A model generated the notes under the pieces. It worked only from the letters and a program-made list of their open reading frames with translations, made no database searches and was not told where the DNA came from. A stretch of 33,328 nt of DNA from CAZKDV01 sp964551645 (GTDB lineage Bacteria > Bacteroidota > Bacteroidia > Bacteroidales > DTU049), in contig CAZKDV010000015.1 in the NCBI GenBank assembly GCA_964551645.1, forward strand, positions 1 to 33,328. Direction: 5' to 3'. Position 1 is the stretch's first letter; every line of letters starts with the position of its first letter. Below are positions 13,799 to 22,962 of this stretch, piece by piece. The position numbers were made by a program, and so were the translations under genes.

Positions 13799-15313
13799 AT
13801 GCCTCAAACGACAAATAAAAAGCGCTCAATATCTTCAATACAATCTTTTTATGATGAACACGGAAGGATTCCTCCGCAAGCAATGGAACTTGAAGAATCG
13901 GTTTTAGGTGCTATTTTAATTGAAAAAAGTGCTCTTAATTCAATTGTGGAAATCTTGAAGCCTATTACTTTTTATAAAGATTCGCATCAGATTATTTATG
14001 AATCAATAGTAGATTTATACACAAGACAAGAACCAATAGATACATTGACTGTTGTTGAAAGTTTGAGAAAACGCGGAAAAATAGAAGATGTTGGCGGTCC
14101 GGCATATATTGCTCAATTAACAAGAAAAATTTTATCGTCTGCAAATATTGAATATCATGCTCGAATTATTTTACAAAAATTTATTCAAAGAGAATTAATT
14201 AGAATTTCGTCAGATATTATTAGACAGTCTTATGCCGAAACTACTGATGTGTTTGATTTGCTTAATGAGTCAGAAGAAAAAATATACTCAATTACTGAAA
14301 ATCATTTGAGACAAAACTCTAGTTCAATCACTAACTTATTATTGCAGGCAAGAGAACAAATTAGCCTTGCAGAACAAAGGAAAGACGGATTATCAGGTGT
14401 CCCAAGTGGTTTTACAGATTTGGATCGAATGACATCAGGTTGGCAAAAATCTGACTTAATTATTATTGCTGCTCGTCCTTCTATGGGGAAAACGGCTTTT
14501 GTGCTTTCTGTAGCACGAAATATTGCAGTTGATTTAAAACGCCCTGTAGCAATTTTTTCATTAGAAATGAGCGGAATTCAACTTGCAACGCGATTGCTTG
14601 CAATGGAAAGTCAAGTTTCATCTGATAATATCAGAAGAGGTGAACTTGACGAAGATGATAAAAAAAGAATTAGTATAGCTTTGGATACTTTATCCGAATC
14701 CCCAATTTATATTGACGATACTGCTGCATTAACTTTGTTTGAATTAAGATCAAAATGTAGAAGACTTAAACAAAAAAATAATATCGAAATGATTATCATT
14801 GACTATCTGCAATTAATGGCAGGAGAGAATGATAGGTCTAAGGCAGCACAAACAAGAGAACAAGAAATTAGTAATATTTCAAGAGCAATTAAAGGATTAG
14901 CTAAGGAATTAGATGTTCCGATATTATGCTTATCTCAATTAAGTAGAAATGTTGAAAAACGCTTACCACCTCGTCCAATGTTGCCCGACTTGAGAGAATC
15001 GGGTTCAATAGAGCAAGATGCCGATATTGTTGTATTCCTTTTTCGTCCAGAGTATTATAATTTGCAACCAGAGAATGGAGTGCCTGGCTCAACCGAAATA
15101 ATAATTGCAAAGCATAGAAATGGTTCAACTGGAAAAACATTTCTTAATTTTGTTAATACATTTGCACAATTTAAAGATATTGATTCGTATAGTTCATTTA
15201 ATATTCCTGACAATTCTATGTCATACAGTAAGAATTTTCAAACTCAGAGTGGCAGTTATACTCTTCCTTCAAAAATGAATAATATGGATAATATTGATGA
15301 ACCAGATTTCTAA
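13799..15313 (+). CDS. dnaB: Replicative DNA helicase DnaB
   Basis: 504 residues, full length. The N-terminal domain (about 25-130) starts with PPQAMELEESVLGAILIE. The RecA-like motor domain has Walker A ARPSMGKT (225-232), the motif-2 region AIFSLEMS, Walker B IIIDYLQLM (about 332-340), and the LSQLSRNVEKR and DADIVVFLFRPEYY motifs with the arginine finger region near RESGSIEQD. It unwinds the fork as a hexamer. No intein or insertion interrupts it. A 29-bp gap separates it from the next gene, so the two are probably co-transcribed. Confidence 0.97.
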   Translation: MPQTTNKKRSISSIQSFYDEHGRIPPQAMELEESVLGAILIEKSALNSIVEILKPITFYKDSHQIIYESIVDLYTRQEPIDTLTVVESLRKRGKIEDVGGPAYIAQLTRKILSSANIEYHARIILQKFIQRELIRISSDIIRQSYAETTDVFDLLNESEEKIYSITENHLRQNSSSITNLLLQAREQISLAEQRKDGLSGVPSGFTDLDRMTSGWQKSDLIIIAARPSMGKTAFVLSVARNIAVDLKRPVAIFSLEMSGIQLATRLLAMESQVSSDNIRRGELDEDDKKRISIALDTLSESPIYIDDTAALTLFELRSKCRRLKQKNNIEMIIIDYLQLMAGENDRSKAAQTREQEISNISRAIKGLAKELDVPILCLSQLSRNVEKRLPPRPMLPDLRESGSIEQDADIVVFLFRPEYYNLQPENGVPGSTEIIIAKHRNGSTGKTFLNFVNTFAQFKDIDSYSSFNIPDNSMSYSKNFQTQSGSYTLPSKMNNMDNIDEPDF

Positions 15314-15342
15314 TTTTTTTTCTTTGTAAATTAATTGTCGAG

Positions 15343-16596
15343 ATGAAACGACTTGTGTTATTCTTGTTTTTTTTATTCTCTATACAATTGTATGGCGCTA
15401 GATTGTTTATTCCTATGGATGAAAATCAAACAAACCATCTAAAATCATACGGAATTGTATATTGGATTTTAAACTATGAAATAGAAGTTGAGTGGTTGCT
15501 GAATTATCGTGGAGGTAGCTTTATGATTCCTATGAATACTGTTTTCGAAAGAGAATGTAAGATTAGAGGGGTTTATTATGAAATAATTTCGGATACAGAG
15601 GCAGATAAAATATTATATGATATATCCGATCCCAACACTAATCAAGAATCAGCCAAATTAACTAAATCGCCCCGTATTGCAGTATATGCTCCAAAAACAA
15701 CACAACCATGGGATGACGCAGTTATGCTTGCTCTTACTTATGCTGAAATAGCTTATGATATTATTTATGATGAAGATGTTTTAAAAGGTGTTTTGCCAAC
15801 TTATGACTGGTTGCACCTACATCATGAAGATTTTACTGGACAGTATGGAAAATTTTGGGCTGCATATAGGAATGCACCTTGGTATATTGAAGAAGTGAGA
15901 GTTGCAGAGCAAACGGCAAAAGCATTAGGATTTTCCAAAGTTTCTCGGTTGAAATTAGCAGTTGCAAAAAAAATCAGAGACTTTGTGGCTGGCGGTGGAT
16001 ATTTGTTTGCAATGTGTTCAGCTCCCGAAAGTATGGATATTGCATTAGCAGCCGAAGGAGTTGATATTTGTGAATATATGTTTGACGGAGACCCGATGAC
16101 TCCAAATGTACAACAAAAATTGAATTTTAATAATTGTCTTGCCTTTACTGATTTTTCTATTGTTACTAATCCTATGGAGTATGCTAAATCAAATATTGAT
16201 GTAACGCAAAGGCGGAGAGTGAATCCAAAAGATGATTTTTTTGTGTTATTTGAATTTTCGGCAAAATGGGATATTATTCCAACTATGCTTACTCAAAATC
16301 ATGAGAGAATAATAAAAGGATTTATGGGACAAACTACTGCATTTGATAAGAGATTTATTAAATCTCAAGTGGTGATTATGGGCGAAAATAATGCACTAAA
16401 TGAAGCAAGGTATATTCATGCAGAGTTTGGAAAAGGTTTTTGGACATTTTACGGAGGGCATGATCCTGAAGATTATCAGCATTATGTTTATGACCCCCCA
16501 ACTGAATTAGATTTACATCCAAATTCTCCGGGATATAGACTTATACTTAATAATGTTTTATTTCCGGCAGCAAAAAAAGAAAAGCAAAAAACTTAG
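15343..16596 (+). CDS. Exported Bacteroidota protein often labelled 'asparagine synthetase B'
   Basis: 417 residues with a signal peptide (LVLFLFFLFSIQLYGA). The body matches what I recall as a conserved Bacteroidota protein: MDENQTNHLKSYGIVYWIL near the start, WLLNYRGGSF, KSPRIAVYAPKTTQPWDDAV, WLHLHHEDFTGQYG, and FVAGGGYLFAMCSAPESMD. The C-terminal part has IMGENNALNEARYIHAEFG and FYGGHDPEDYQHYVYDPP. Databases commonly name this 'asparagine synthetase B', but it lacks the N-terminal nucleophile Cys and the SGGxDS ATP-pyrophosphatase motif of AsnB and is exported, so that name is not supported. GGGYLFAMCSAPESM and the preceding secondary structure resemble a class I glutamine-amidotransferase (flavodoxin-like) fold with a Cys in the elbow region, which suggests a hydrolase or binding role. 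Function unknown. Confidence 0.7.
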   Translation: MKRLVLFLFFLFSIQLYGARLFIPMDENQTNHLKSYGIVYWILNYEIEVEWLLNYRGGSFMIPMNTVFERECKIRGVYYEIISDTEADKILYDISDPNTNQESAKLTKSPRIAVYAPKTTQPWDDAVMLALTYAEIAYDIIYDEDVLKGVLPTYDWLHLHHEDFTGQYGKFWAAYRNAPWYIEEVRVAEQTAKALGFSKVSRLKLAVAKKIRDFVAGGGYLFAMCSAPESMDIALAAEGVDICEYMFDGDPMTPNVQQKLNFNNCLAFTDFSIVTNPMEYAKSNIDVTQRRRVNPKDDFFVLFEFSAKWDIIPTMLTQNHERIIKGFMGQTTAFDKRFIKSQVVIMGENNALNEARYIHAEFGKGFWTFYGGHDPEDYQHYVYDPPTELDLHPNSPGYRLILNNVLFPAAKKEKQKT

Positions 16597-16622
16597 TACA
16601 AATAACCATTTTTATTGTGTTT

Positions 16623-16652
16623 TTGCCGAAATTGAAAAATATTGTATTTTTG
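16623..16652 (+). promoter_or_regulatory. Predicted promoter of the T9SS type B protein gene
   Basis: TTG (16623-16625), exactly 19 bp, TATTTTTG (16645-16652): the best promoter match in the window. The leader would be about 48 nt. Confidence 0.65.
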
Positions 16653-16706
16653 ATGTTAATTTGAAGAAGGTTAATTTGTTTTATTGCATTTAAAATACGG
16701 TTTATT

Positions 16707-19094
16707 ATGAAGAATATAAGTAAAGTTTTGTTTTTTTGTTTGATTTTAGTTTCAGTTCAAACTTATTCTCAAATTTCGGTAACAACTGGAATGACTGCAC
16801 AACAATATGTGGAAGAAGTATTATTGTCGGGGGGTGTTACAGTGTCTAATATTAGCTTTACTGGTTCAAGTGCTGCAATTGGCTACTTTGAAACTGGTTC
16901 AATTCCAACCAACCTTGGATTGTCAAGTGGTTTAATTTTGTCCACTGGACGAGTTGATGGTTCGCCAGATATTGGAAGCAGTAGTACCGTACATGCTTCA
17001 TCTAATAATAATCAGTCTGGATACCCTTTATTAACTTCATTGGTAGGTAGCACCACTAGAGATGCCGCTGTTTTGGAGTTCGACTTTGTTCCTTTGTCAG
17101 ACACAATTCTGTTTAGGTATATTTTTGCTTCTGAAGAGTATCCCGAATATGTTTGTTCTAACTATAATGATGTGTTTGCATTTTTTATTTCAGGTATAAA
17201 TCCGTCAGGGGGAAATTATAATGACTATAATATTGCACTTATCCCAAATACTACTTTGCCGGTAGCCATAAATACTGTTAATCCGGGTGTTCCGGGTTCA
17301 CAAGGATCTTATGGTGGTTGTACTTCATTGAATTATTCTCAATATTATATAGACAACAATAACGGACAATCTATAGTATTTGATGGTTTTACAACAGTTT
17401 TAACTGCTTGGGCAAAGGTTGTTCCGTGTCAGAATTATCGAATTAAAATAGCAATTGCTGATGTGGGTGATTATAATTTTGACTCTGCCGTATTTCTTGA
17501 AGCAAATAGCTTTGGAACATCTGCATTTCATGCAGATGTAGATTATAAATTACCTAATAATGATAATTATGCCGTAGAGGGTTGCACAGGGGCTAATGCA
17601 GTTTTAACATTTACTATTCCCAAGCCACTAGATGAAGATTTTACTTTGAATTACACTATTGAAGGAACTGCTGAAAATTGTGTTGACTATGTGGTTTTGC
17701 CTGATAGTACATGTCTTGAAACAAGTATTACCATTCCTACCGGACAAACTACAGCTCAAATTGAAATTTATGCCATTGATGATGGTATTGTAGAAGGAAC
17801 AGAAACAATCAATTTGATTTTTACAAATTCATGTGGTGAATCAGATATGATAACTATAAATATTGTTGATTATAGTTTGCCTTTAGCATCTGCTTTTGGA
17901 GGTGCTTCTTTTTGTGAATCTGCAATTGTTCCGACACAAATAGGAGTTAATGTATCAGGTGGCGTTGCTCCGTACACTTATTTGTGGTCAGAAGGAGCAG
18001 GAACTCAAAAAAATCCTATCATTACTCCAGCAGAAACTACAAATTATCATGTGGTAGTTACAGATTATTGCAATTATTCTACAACTTCAGATGTTTTAAT
18101 AACTGTTTATCCCGACCCGATAGTATATGCAGTTGCTGAACCTCAATCTGTTTGTGCGGGTTCAAGCTCTACTTTAACTGCATTTGGAGCAGATACATAT
18201 ATGTGGATAGGGTTTTCTAACAACGAAAATCCAATTGTAGTTAAGCCAAATCAAACAGCATCTTATATAGTTGTTGGAACAAATTCTGATACTGGCTGCT
18301 TTAGTAATGATACAATTACAGTTGAAGTTAGCCCAATCCCACAAGTATTTTTTGAAGGAATGCCTTTAAGTGATTGTGTTCCTATTACCGTAGATTTTAA
18401 GGAGACTTCGCCTGATTTGAATATTGTCTCTTGGTTATGGATGTTTGGTGATGGAGGTAGTTCGACAGCTCAAAATCCAACATATACATTCAATCAAGTT
18501 GGAACTTTTGATGTTTCATTATTACTTGAAAATGAATTTGGCTGCGAAAATTTATTAAAAGTTAATGATTATGTTGTTACATGGCCACAACCAATAGCAG
18601 ATTTTTATACTGATCCTGCTTTAGGTAATACTCAAGATAGCACTATTACATTTGAATTTTTATCTAATACTGATGCTAAAAATTGGTATTGGAATTTTGG
18701 TTTTGGCGATGATGCCATAAGTAATTTACCTCCGCCTATAAAATATTCTTATCCGGGAATAGATTCAACATACTTTGTAACACTCATTGTTTCAAATGAT
18801 TATGGTTGTGCAGATACTATAATTAAAGAAATTAAAGTTTTTAATGATGAGTTAAAATTTTATAATGTTATTACTCCGAATGGAGATGGGATAAACGATG
18901 TTTTGATAATTACAAATGCTGATAAATATTCGGATAATAAATTAGTCGTTTTTAATCGATGGGGCAATAAAGTATTTGAGCAAACCAATTATAACAATGA
19001 TTGGGATGGCACAAATGTACCAGATGGAGTTTATTATTATATTTTTTATTATCGTGATAAATACTATTATTCTTCATTGACAATAATGAGATGA
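16707..19094 (+). CDS. Secreted adhesin-like protein with choice-of-anchor L, PKD and T9SS type B (CHU_C) domains
   Basis: 795 residues. The signal peptide ends near VQTYSQ. Residues 25-260 form a choice-of-anchor-L-type module (MTAQQYVEEVLLSGGVTVSN, LSSGLILSTG, LEFDFVPLSDTILFRYIFAS, SNYNDVFAFFIS). Residues 275-390 resemble a Calx-beta unit (YTIEGTAENCVDYV, GTETINLIFTNSC). Then follow Ig-like modules with cysteine-flanked starts (about 395-540) and two PKD domains (SWLWMFGDGGSSTAQNPTYTF; NWYWNFGFGDDA). The end (FYNVITPNGDGINDVLII, FNRWGNKVFEQ, DWDGTNVPDGVYYYIF) is the gliding-motility-type C-terminal signal, which directs T9SS secretion in the type B manner. Probable role: cell-surface adhesion or polymer binding. 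It has its own promoter; birA follows after 30 bp. Confidence 0.87.
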   Translation: MKNISKVLFFCLILVSVQTYSQISVTTGMTAQQYVEEVLLSGGVTVSNISFTGSSAAIGYFETGSIPTNLGLSSGLILSTGRVDGSPDIGSSSTVHASSNNNQSGYPLLTSLVGSTTRDAAVLEFDFVPLSDTILFRYIFASEEYPEYVCSNYNDVFAFFISGINPSGGNYNDYNIALIPNTTLPVAINTVNPGVPGSQGSYGGCTSLNYSQYYIDNNNGQSIVFDGFTTVLTAWAKVVPCQNYRIKIAIADVGDYNFDSAVFLEANSFGTSAFHADVDYKLPNNDNYAVEGCTGANAVLTFTIPKPLDEDFTLNYTIEGTAENCVDYVVLPDSTCLETSITIPTGQTTAQIEIYAIDDGIVEGTETINLIFTNSCGESDMITINIVDYSLPLASAFGGASFCESAIVPTQIGVNVSGGVAPYTYLWSEGAGTQKNPIITPAETTNYHVVVTDYCNYSTTSDVLITVYPDPIVYAVAEPQSVCAGSSSTLTAFGADTYMWIGFSNNENPIVVKPNQTASYIVVGTNSDTGCFSNDTITVEVSPIPQVFFEGMPLSDCVPITVDFKETSPDLNIVSWLWMFGDGGSSTAQNPTYTFNQVGTFDVSLLLENEFGCENLLKVNDYVVTWPQPIADFYTDPALGNTQDSTITFEFLSNTDAKNWYWNFGFGDDAISNLPPPIKYSYPGIDSTYFVTLIVSNDYGCADTIIKEIKVFNDELKFYNVITPNGDGINDVLIITNADKYSDNKLVVFNRWGNKVFEQTNYNNDWDGTNVPDGVYYYIFYYRDKYYYSSLTIMR

Positions 19095-19124
19095 TTATTT
19101 ATTGAAGTTTTATAAAACTACATA

Positions 19125-19889
19125 ATGCAAATAAATGCTGATAAAAATGAGTTTAATATTATTCGCCTCAAAAAGGTTTCATCAACTAATACATATCTCA
19201 AAAATTTAATTTTTAAAAAAAGAATTCCTTCATTTACAATCGTCATTGCTGAACACCAAACTGTAGGTCGAGGGCAGGGTAGCAATACTTGGAATACTAA
19301 CCCAAATGAAAATTTAACATGCTCAATCTATTTTGATTCAAGTTTGCTCAGTTTTGAAAATTTGTTTGTGCTGAACAAATGCATTGCTCTATGTGTAAGA
19401 ACGGCAATAAGCGAACATTTACCAAATAAAAGCATTTACATCAAATGGCCCAACGACATAATTGTTGACAACAAAAAAATTGCAGGTATTTTAGTTGAAA
19501 ATAGTTTTATGGGAAATAATATACAGTCAGTAATAGGGGTGGGCATTAATATTAACCAAATGCAGTTTGGCAATACTTCTATAGAAGCTACATCTTTCAG
19601 ATTGTTAAATGGCAAAGAAAGCGATGTTGAAAGTGTTTTTGAAGGATTGCTCAAATTTTTGTACAATGATTTACAAAAACTAAATAGCACACATTTTCAA
19701 ACGACAGTTGAAAATACTTATGACAAACATCTTTTTCGGCTAAATAAATTACACACATTTTATTTGCACAGCGAAAAAGTACAAGGAGTGATAAGGGGAG
19801 TAGATAAGCAAGGGCGCTTGGTTTTTAAACCTCAGACTTCAGCAAAAGAATTGCACATAGAGCATGGCTCGATAAAGTATTGTTTTTAA
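19125..19889 (+). CDS. birA: Biotin--[acetyl-CoA-carboxylase] ligase BirA (non-regulatory form)
   Basis: 254 residues, the short form without the N-terminal DNA-binding domain, so it is an enzyme and not a repressor. SSTNTYLKNL begins the catalytic domain. TVGRGQGSNTWNTNP is the biotinyl-AMP loop (family GRGRRGRxW; here GRGQGSNTW), followed by KWPNDIIVDNKKIAGILVEN (catalytic Lys and substrate pocket) and VIGVGININ. A small C-terminal SH3-like domain (about 205-254) ends the protein. It activates biotin with ATP and attaches it to carboxylase carrier proteins in the cytoplasm. The loop has fewer arginines than usual. It lies 30 bp after the adhesin gene; a 14-bp palindrome precedes its ATG. 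Confidence 0.92.
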   Translation: MQINADKNEFNIIRLKKVSSTNTYLKNLIFKKRIPSFTIVIAEHQTVGRGQGSNTWNTNPNENLTCSIYFDSSLLSFENLFVLNKCIALCVRTAISEHLPNKSIYIKWPNDIIVDNKKIAGILVENSFMGNNIQSVIGVGININQMQFGNTSIEATSFRLLNGKESDVESVFEGLLKFLYNDLQKLNSTHFQTTVENTYDKHLFRLNKLHTFYLHSEKVQGVIRGVDKQGRLVFKPQTSAKELHIEHGSIKYCF

Positions 19890-19899
19890 GTTGATTTGG

Positions 19900-19948
19900 A
19901 AAAAATAAAAAAACCTGCCACAATAATACGTATATTATGACAGGCTTT
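19900..19948 (-). terminator. Intrinsic terminator of the ferredoxin gene
   Basis: Read on the minus strand, AAGCCTGTCATAATA and TATTATTGTGGCAGGTTT form an imperfect stem around TACG, followed by a run of U residues (A-rich 19900-19913 on the plus strand). It sits 21 bp beyond the ferredoxin stop codon and faces the end of birA. Confidence 0.65.
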
Positions 19949-19969
19949 AAAAGCTATGATACTATGTTG

Positions 19970-20137
19970 TTATGCTGGGTGAATTGCTTCTACTGGACAA
20001 ACATCAGCGCAAGCACCACAGTCAGTGCAAATTTCTGGATCAATAACATAAATCGGTCCTTCAGAAATTGCTTCAACAGGACATTCGTCAATACAAGTAC
20101 CACAAGCAGTACAATCATCACTAATTTTATAAGCCAT
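19970..20137 (-). CDS. Small 2[4Fe-4S] ferredoxin
   Basis: 55 residues starting MAYKISDDCTACGTC at the ATG 20137-20135. It has two complete cluster motifs: CTACGTCIDECPVEAI and CTDCGACADVCPVEAI, each CxxCxxCxxxCP. This is the clostridial-type dicluster fold without insertions. It is acidic, cytoplasmic, and an electron carrier for enzymes such as pyruvate:ferredoxin oxidoreductase. It is a single-gene unit with a good upstream promoter and a terminator, and lies convergent to birA. The translation was read by hand from the complement; codon use fits the neighbours. Confidence 0.95.
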   Translation of the reverse strand: MAYKISDDCTACGTCIDECPVEAISEGPIYVIDPEICTDCGACADVCPVEAIHPA

Positions 20138-20165
20138 AACTATAGTTTTTTAAATGTTTATATTG

Positions 20166-20194
20166 CAAAGGTATAAAAAAAATAACAATAGCAA
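20166..20194 (-). promoter_or_regulatory. Predicted promoter of the ferredoxin gene
   Basis: On the minus strand TTG (20194-20192), 18 bp, TACCTTTG (20173-20166), a full TAnnTTTG match. Initiation near 20159 gives a leader of about 22 nt. Confidence 0.6.
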
Positions 20195-20460
20195 TGCTTT
20201 TTTGCTTTAAATTCAAGTAAAATTTTGTTACTCATGTAAGTCAGTAATGTATAGGTGTTTATCAAATATATGGAATTGTTTTTTTTGTTGGTAATGTTCG
20301 AAATGTTCATCTAATTATTTCTATGAAAACTTGTTTCCCTGATGTGTTAAAAAAAAAGAAGTATAATTAAAAATGAAAATAAATTGCTATTTCCTTTGTA
20401 AGTGTTTGAGTAAAAGCTAAGTGTTGAAAAAGTTTTTTAAATAGATAGCGTTTTTTTAAA
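20195..20460. other. AT-rich intergenic stretch with no gene found
   Basis: This is the main part of the 396-bp gap between the divergent ferredoxin and O-acyltransferase genes. No open frame with coding character, tRNA-like fold or strong hairpin was seen; there are several A and T runs. It probably contains only regulatory DNA. Confidence 0.5.
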
Positions 20461-20489
20461 TTGTAATTGATGAATATTACTTATTTTTG
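20461..20489 (+). promoter_or_regulatory. Predicted promoter of the O-acyltransferase operon
   Basis: TTG (20461-20463), 18 bp, TATTTTTG (20482-20489). The leader would be about 38 nt before the ATG at 20534. Confidence 0.55.
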
Positions 20490-20533
20490 CACCTATTTTT
20501 GATAAATCTATAAGTGTAGATTCTGTTTATTAT

Positions 20534-21952
20534 ATGCTTTTTAATTCGTTACAATTTGTTTTCTTTTTTCCAATAGTAGTAATAATATATTTTTTATTAC
20601 GAACTACTAAGTTGCGTACTTATTTGTTGTTAATAGCAAGTTATTATTTTTACATGTGTTGGAGGGCTGAATACATTGTTCTTATTGCTGGCTCAACTCT
20701 TGTGGACTATATAGCTGCATTACAAATTCAAAAAACTGAGATAAAATCAAAACGAAGAGCTTGGCTAATGATGTCATTGATTGTTAATCTCGGAGCTTTA
20801 TTTTTATTTAAATATCTAAACTTTTTTGCTGATAGCACAAGAGCAATTTTTGAACAATTTAATATATTCTATAATTCTCCTGCATTTAACATACTTTTAC
20901 CTGTAGGCATTAGTTTTTACACATTTCAAACACTTTCATACACTATTGATGTGTATAGAGGCAGCATGAAAGCCGAAAAAGATTATGCTTTGTTTGCTTT
21001 GTATGTTTCGTTTTTTCCGCAGTTGGTTGCCGGTCCGATTGAGAGAGCGACTAATTTACTGCCACAGTTGTCAAAGTTTAATAAATTTGATTATCAAAGG
21101 ATTGCTTCAGGATTAAGATTGATGCTTTGGGGAATGTTGAAAAAGGTTGTTGTTGCTGATAGATTAGCTATTTATGTTAATCAGGTTTATAATAATGTTG
21201 ATGATTATTCTGGCTTGCCTTTACTGTTTGCAACAGTGTTTTTTGCATTTCAAATTTATGCTGATTTTAGCGGATATTCGGATATTGCTATAGGAGGAGC
21301 AAGAGTGATGGGGGTTGATTTGATGACGAATTTTAAGAGACCATACCTAAGTCGAAGCATAAAAGAGTTTTGGGCAAGGTGGCACATATCGCTTTCAACT
21401 TGGTTTCGCGACTATTTGTACATTCCGCTGGGAGGCAACAGAGTTGTTAAGTGGAGATGGTATTATAATTTGTTTATAACATTCTTAATCAGTGGTTTAT
21501 GGCATGGTGCAAATTGGACTTTTGTGATTTGGGGAGCATTGCATGGAACTTATCTTATAGCCGAAATTTTTATTAAAAACAAACAGTTTACAGCTGAAAT
21601 ACCATTTAAAGTAAAACATGTATTTAGAGTTGTTGTAACTTTTGCCTTTGTTTTAGTTTCTTGGGTGTTTTTTAGGGCAAACTCTATTCAAGATGTGGGA
21701 TATATTATGACTAATGTTTGGGATATTGCAAAAGGCGGAATAATTGGCGTTCCTATATTTTCAACCGAAGCCTTTATTCAATGTTTTATTGCAATTGGAG
21801 TTTTGTTTTTTGCCGACTTGATTTACGATACTATGCGAACTGCTTTTACCCCAAATAAAGTTTTTTTCTATTTAATAGTTGTTTTACAAATAGTTGCTAT
21901 TTATATGTTTGGAGTTTTTGAAGAACAAGAATTTATTTATTTTCAATTTTAA
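20534..21952 (+). CDS. MBOAT-family membrane-bound O-acyltransferase (AlgI-like)
   Basis: 472 residues with about 10-12 hydrophobic segments. It opens with the family start MLFNSLQFVFFFPIVVIIYF. The core has LPVGISFYTFQTLSYTIDVYRG, FFPQLVAGPIERA, FQIYADFSGYSDIAIG, FWARWHISLSTWFRDYLYIPLGG (His285) and SGLWHGANWTFVIWGALHG (His324, the conserved catalytic His). Proteins of this AlgI/PatA/DltB-like class move acyl groups across the cytoplasmic membrane to a glycan or other envelope acceptor. The next gene, 20 bp downstream, is an SGNH-like protein with one membrane anchor, the usual partner that completes the transfer outside. The acceptor is unknown; no alginate or teichoic-acid genes are in the window. 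Confidence 0.92.
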   Translation: MLFNSLQFVFFFPIVVIIYFLLRTTKLRTYLLLIASYYFYMCWRAEYIVLIAGSTLVDYIAALQIQKTEIKSKRRAWLMMSLIVNLGALFLFKYLNFFADSTRAIFEQFNIFYNSPAFNILLPVGISFYTFQTLSYTIDVYRGSMKAEKDYALFALYVSFFPQLVAGPIERATNLLPQLSKFNKFDYQRIASGLRLMLWGMLKKVVVADRLAIYVNQVYNNVDDYSGLPLLFATVFFAFQIYADFSGYSDIAIGGARVMGVDLMTNFKRPYLSRSIKEFWARWHISLSTWFRDYLYIPLGGNRVVKWRWYYNLFITFLISGLWHGANWTFVIWGALHGTYLIAEIFIKNKQFTAEIPFKVKHVFRVVVTFAFVLVSWVFFRANSIQDVGYIMTNVWDIAKGGIIGVPIFSTEAFIQCFIAIGVLFFADLIYDTMRTAFTPNKVFFYLIVVLQIVAIYMFGVFEEQEFIYFQF

Positions 21953-21972
21953 TATAAACCAGATACAGAAAT

Positions 21973-22962
21973 ATGCGTAGAAAATTGTTTTTTATTGAAG
22001 TTGGAGCTGTAATTGTATTTTTTGTATTGTTGATGGCTTTTCTTGAATATAGATATAGCGGATATGAAACTAATATTGATAAGTTATTTAATCATATTAA
22101 ATCCAGAAGAAATGCACAACTTGCAATAGTCGGAAATTCACATTTAGGACCTATACGAAATATTGATATGTTTGATTTAAAACAAAGGGATATAATTAAT
22201 GTTTCTATTGGTGGACAAGATATTTTTCATTCATATTTTTTAATACAAAAACTACTTGAAGTTGCGTCTGACATGAAATATATAATTCTCGGAATTGATT
22301 ACGATATGTTAGGATATAGTTTGAATACTACTAATCAGAAGTTTATTGCCAGACAATATTACAAACATACTGATACTCTTGAGGATATGTCTTTATCTAA
22401 CCGTTTAATGGCAAGTTCTAACTTTTTTCGCACAAATAGAGATATTTCAATATTGTTTGCCCCAAGTAAGAAAAAAACAAGCACTGCAAAAACAGCAAGT
22501 CAGAAAGAACAACAGCAAGAAAGTATCGAAGATGTAGATTTGGAAGGTTTAGAGTTTGTTCCTGTTGCAACACCGCAAACACAAAGTTCTGAGTTTTGCG
22601 AAAAAAGAGCTATTGAACTAACTTCAATAAAGTTTTCAAATGATGTTGTGCAAAATAATATTAATAGAATCAGGCAAATAATTAAGTTATTTCATAATTC
22701 TAATGCAAAATTGATAATTGTAGTTACTCCCAAACAAGAATGTTTTTACGAATATTCATATAAGAAAAATGTTGAAATTGGCAAGAATGCTTTATATTCT
22801 CTTTCCGAAGAGTTTGCAAAGTCTTTAATCTTTATTGATTTTACCTCAAATCAGGCATTTGCTGATAGTTTATTTATTGACCCTGATCATTTGAACAGAG
22901 AAGGAATAGAGTTGTTGGTAAACTTAATTACTGAAGAAGTAAATAAAACGATAAGCAATTAG
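21973..22962 (+). CDS. Membrane-anchored SGNH-like acyltransfer partner of the MBOAT
   Basis: 329 residues. One N-terminal membrane segment (about 8-26, VGAVIVFFVLLMAFL) leaves the rest in the periplasm. An SGNH-hydrolase-like domain starts with AIVGNSHLG (Ser56 as the GDS-type nucleophile), continues with NVSIGGQDIF (the Gly block), and ends with IDPDHLNREG (Asp303 or Asp305 with His306, the D-x-x-H dyad). A low-complexity Lys/Gln/Ser linker (about 170-200) interrupts the middle. This layout matches AlgX/AlgJ/DltD/PatB-type partners of MBOAT proteins. It should accept the acyl chain from the MBOAT and hand it to an envelope polymer. It overlaps by 4 bp the 3' end of the convergent glycosyltransferase gene. 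Confidence 0.75.
   Translation: MRRKLFFIEVGAVIVFFVLLMAFLEYRYSGYETNIDKLFNHIKSRRNAQLAIVGNSHLGPIRNIDMFDLKQRDIINVSIGGQDIFHSYFLIQKLLEVASDMKYIILGIDYDMLGYSLNTTNQKFIARQYYKHTDTLEDMSLSNRLMASSNFFRTNRDISILFAPSKKKTSTAKTASQKEQQQESIEDVDLEGLEFVPVATPQTQSSEFCEKRAIELTSIKFSNDVVQNNINRIRQIIKLFHNSNAKLIIVVTPKQECFYEYSYKKNVEIGKNALYSLSEEFAKSLIFIDFTSNQAFADSLFIDPDHLNREGIELLVNLITEEVNKTISN

Noticed and set aside
19106..19119. Perfect palindrome AGTTTTATAAAACT just before birA
   Set aside because: All A/T except the outer G and C, in AT-rich DNA. This BirA lacks a DNA-binding domain, so no operator role follows.
19937..20176. Plus-strand open frame of 79 codons
   Set aside because: Antisense to the clear 2[4Fe-4S] ferredoxin gene at 19970-20137; its Ser/Thr-rich composition is the shadow of the Cys-rich frame.
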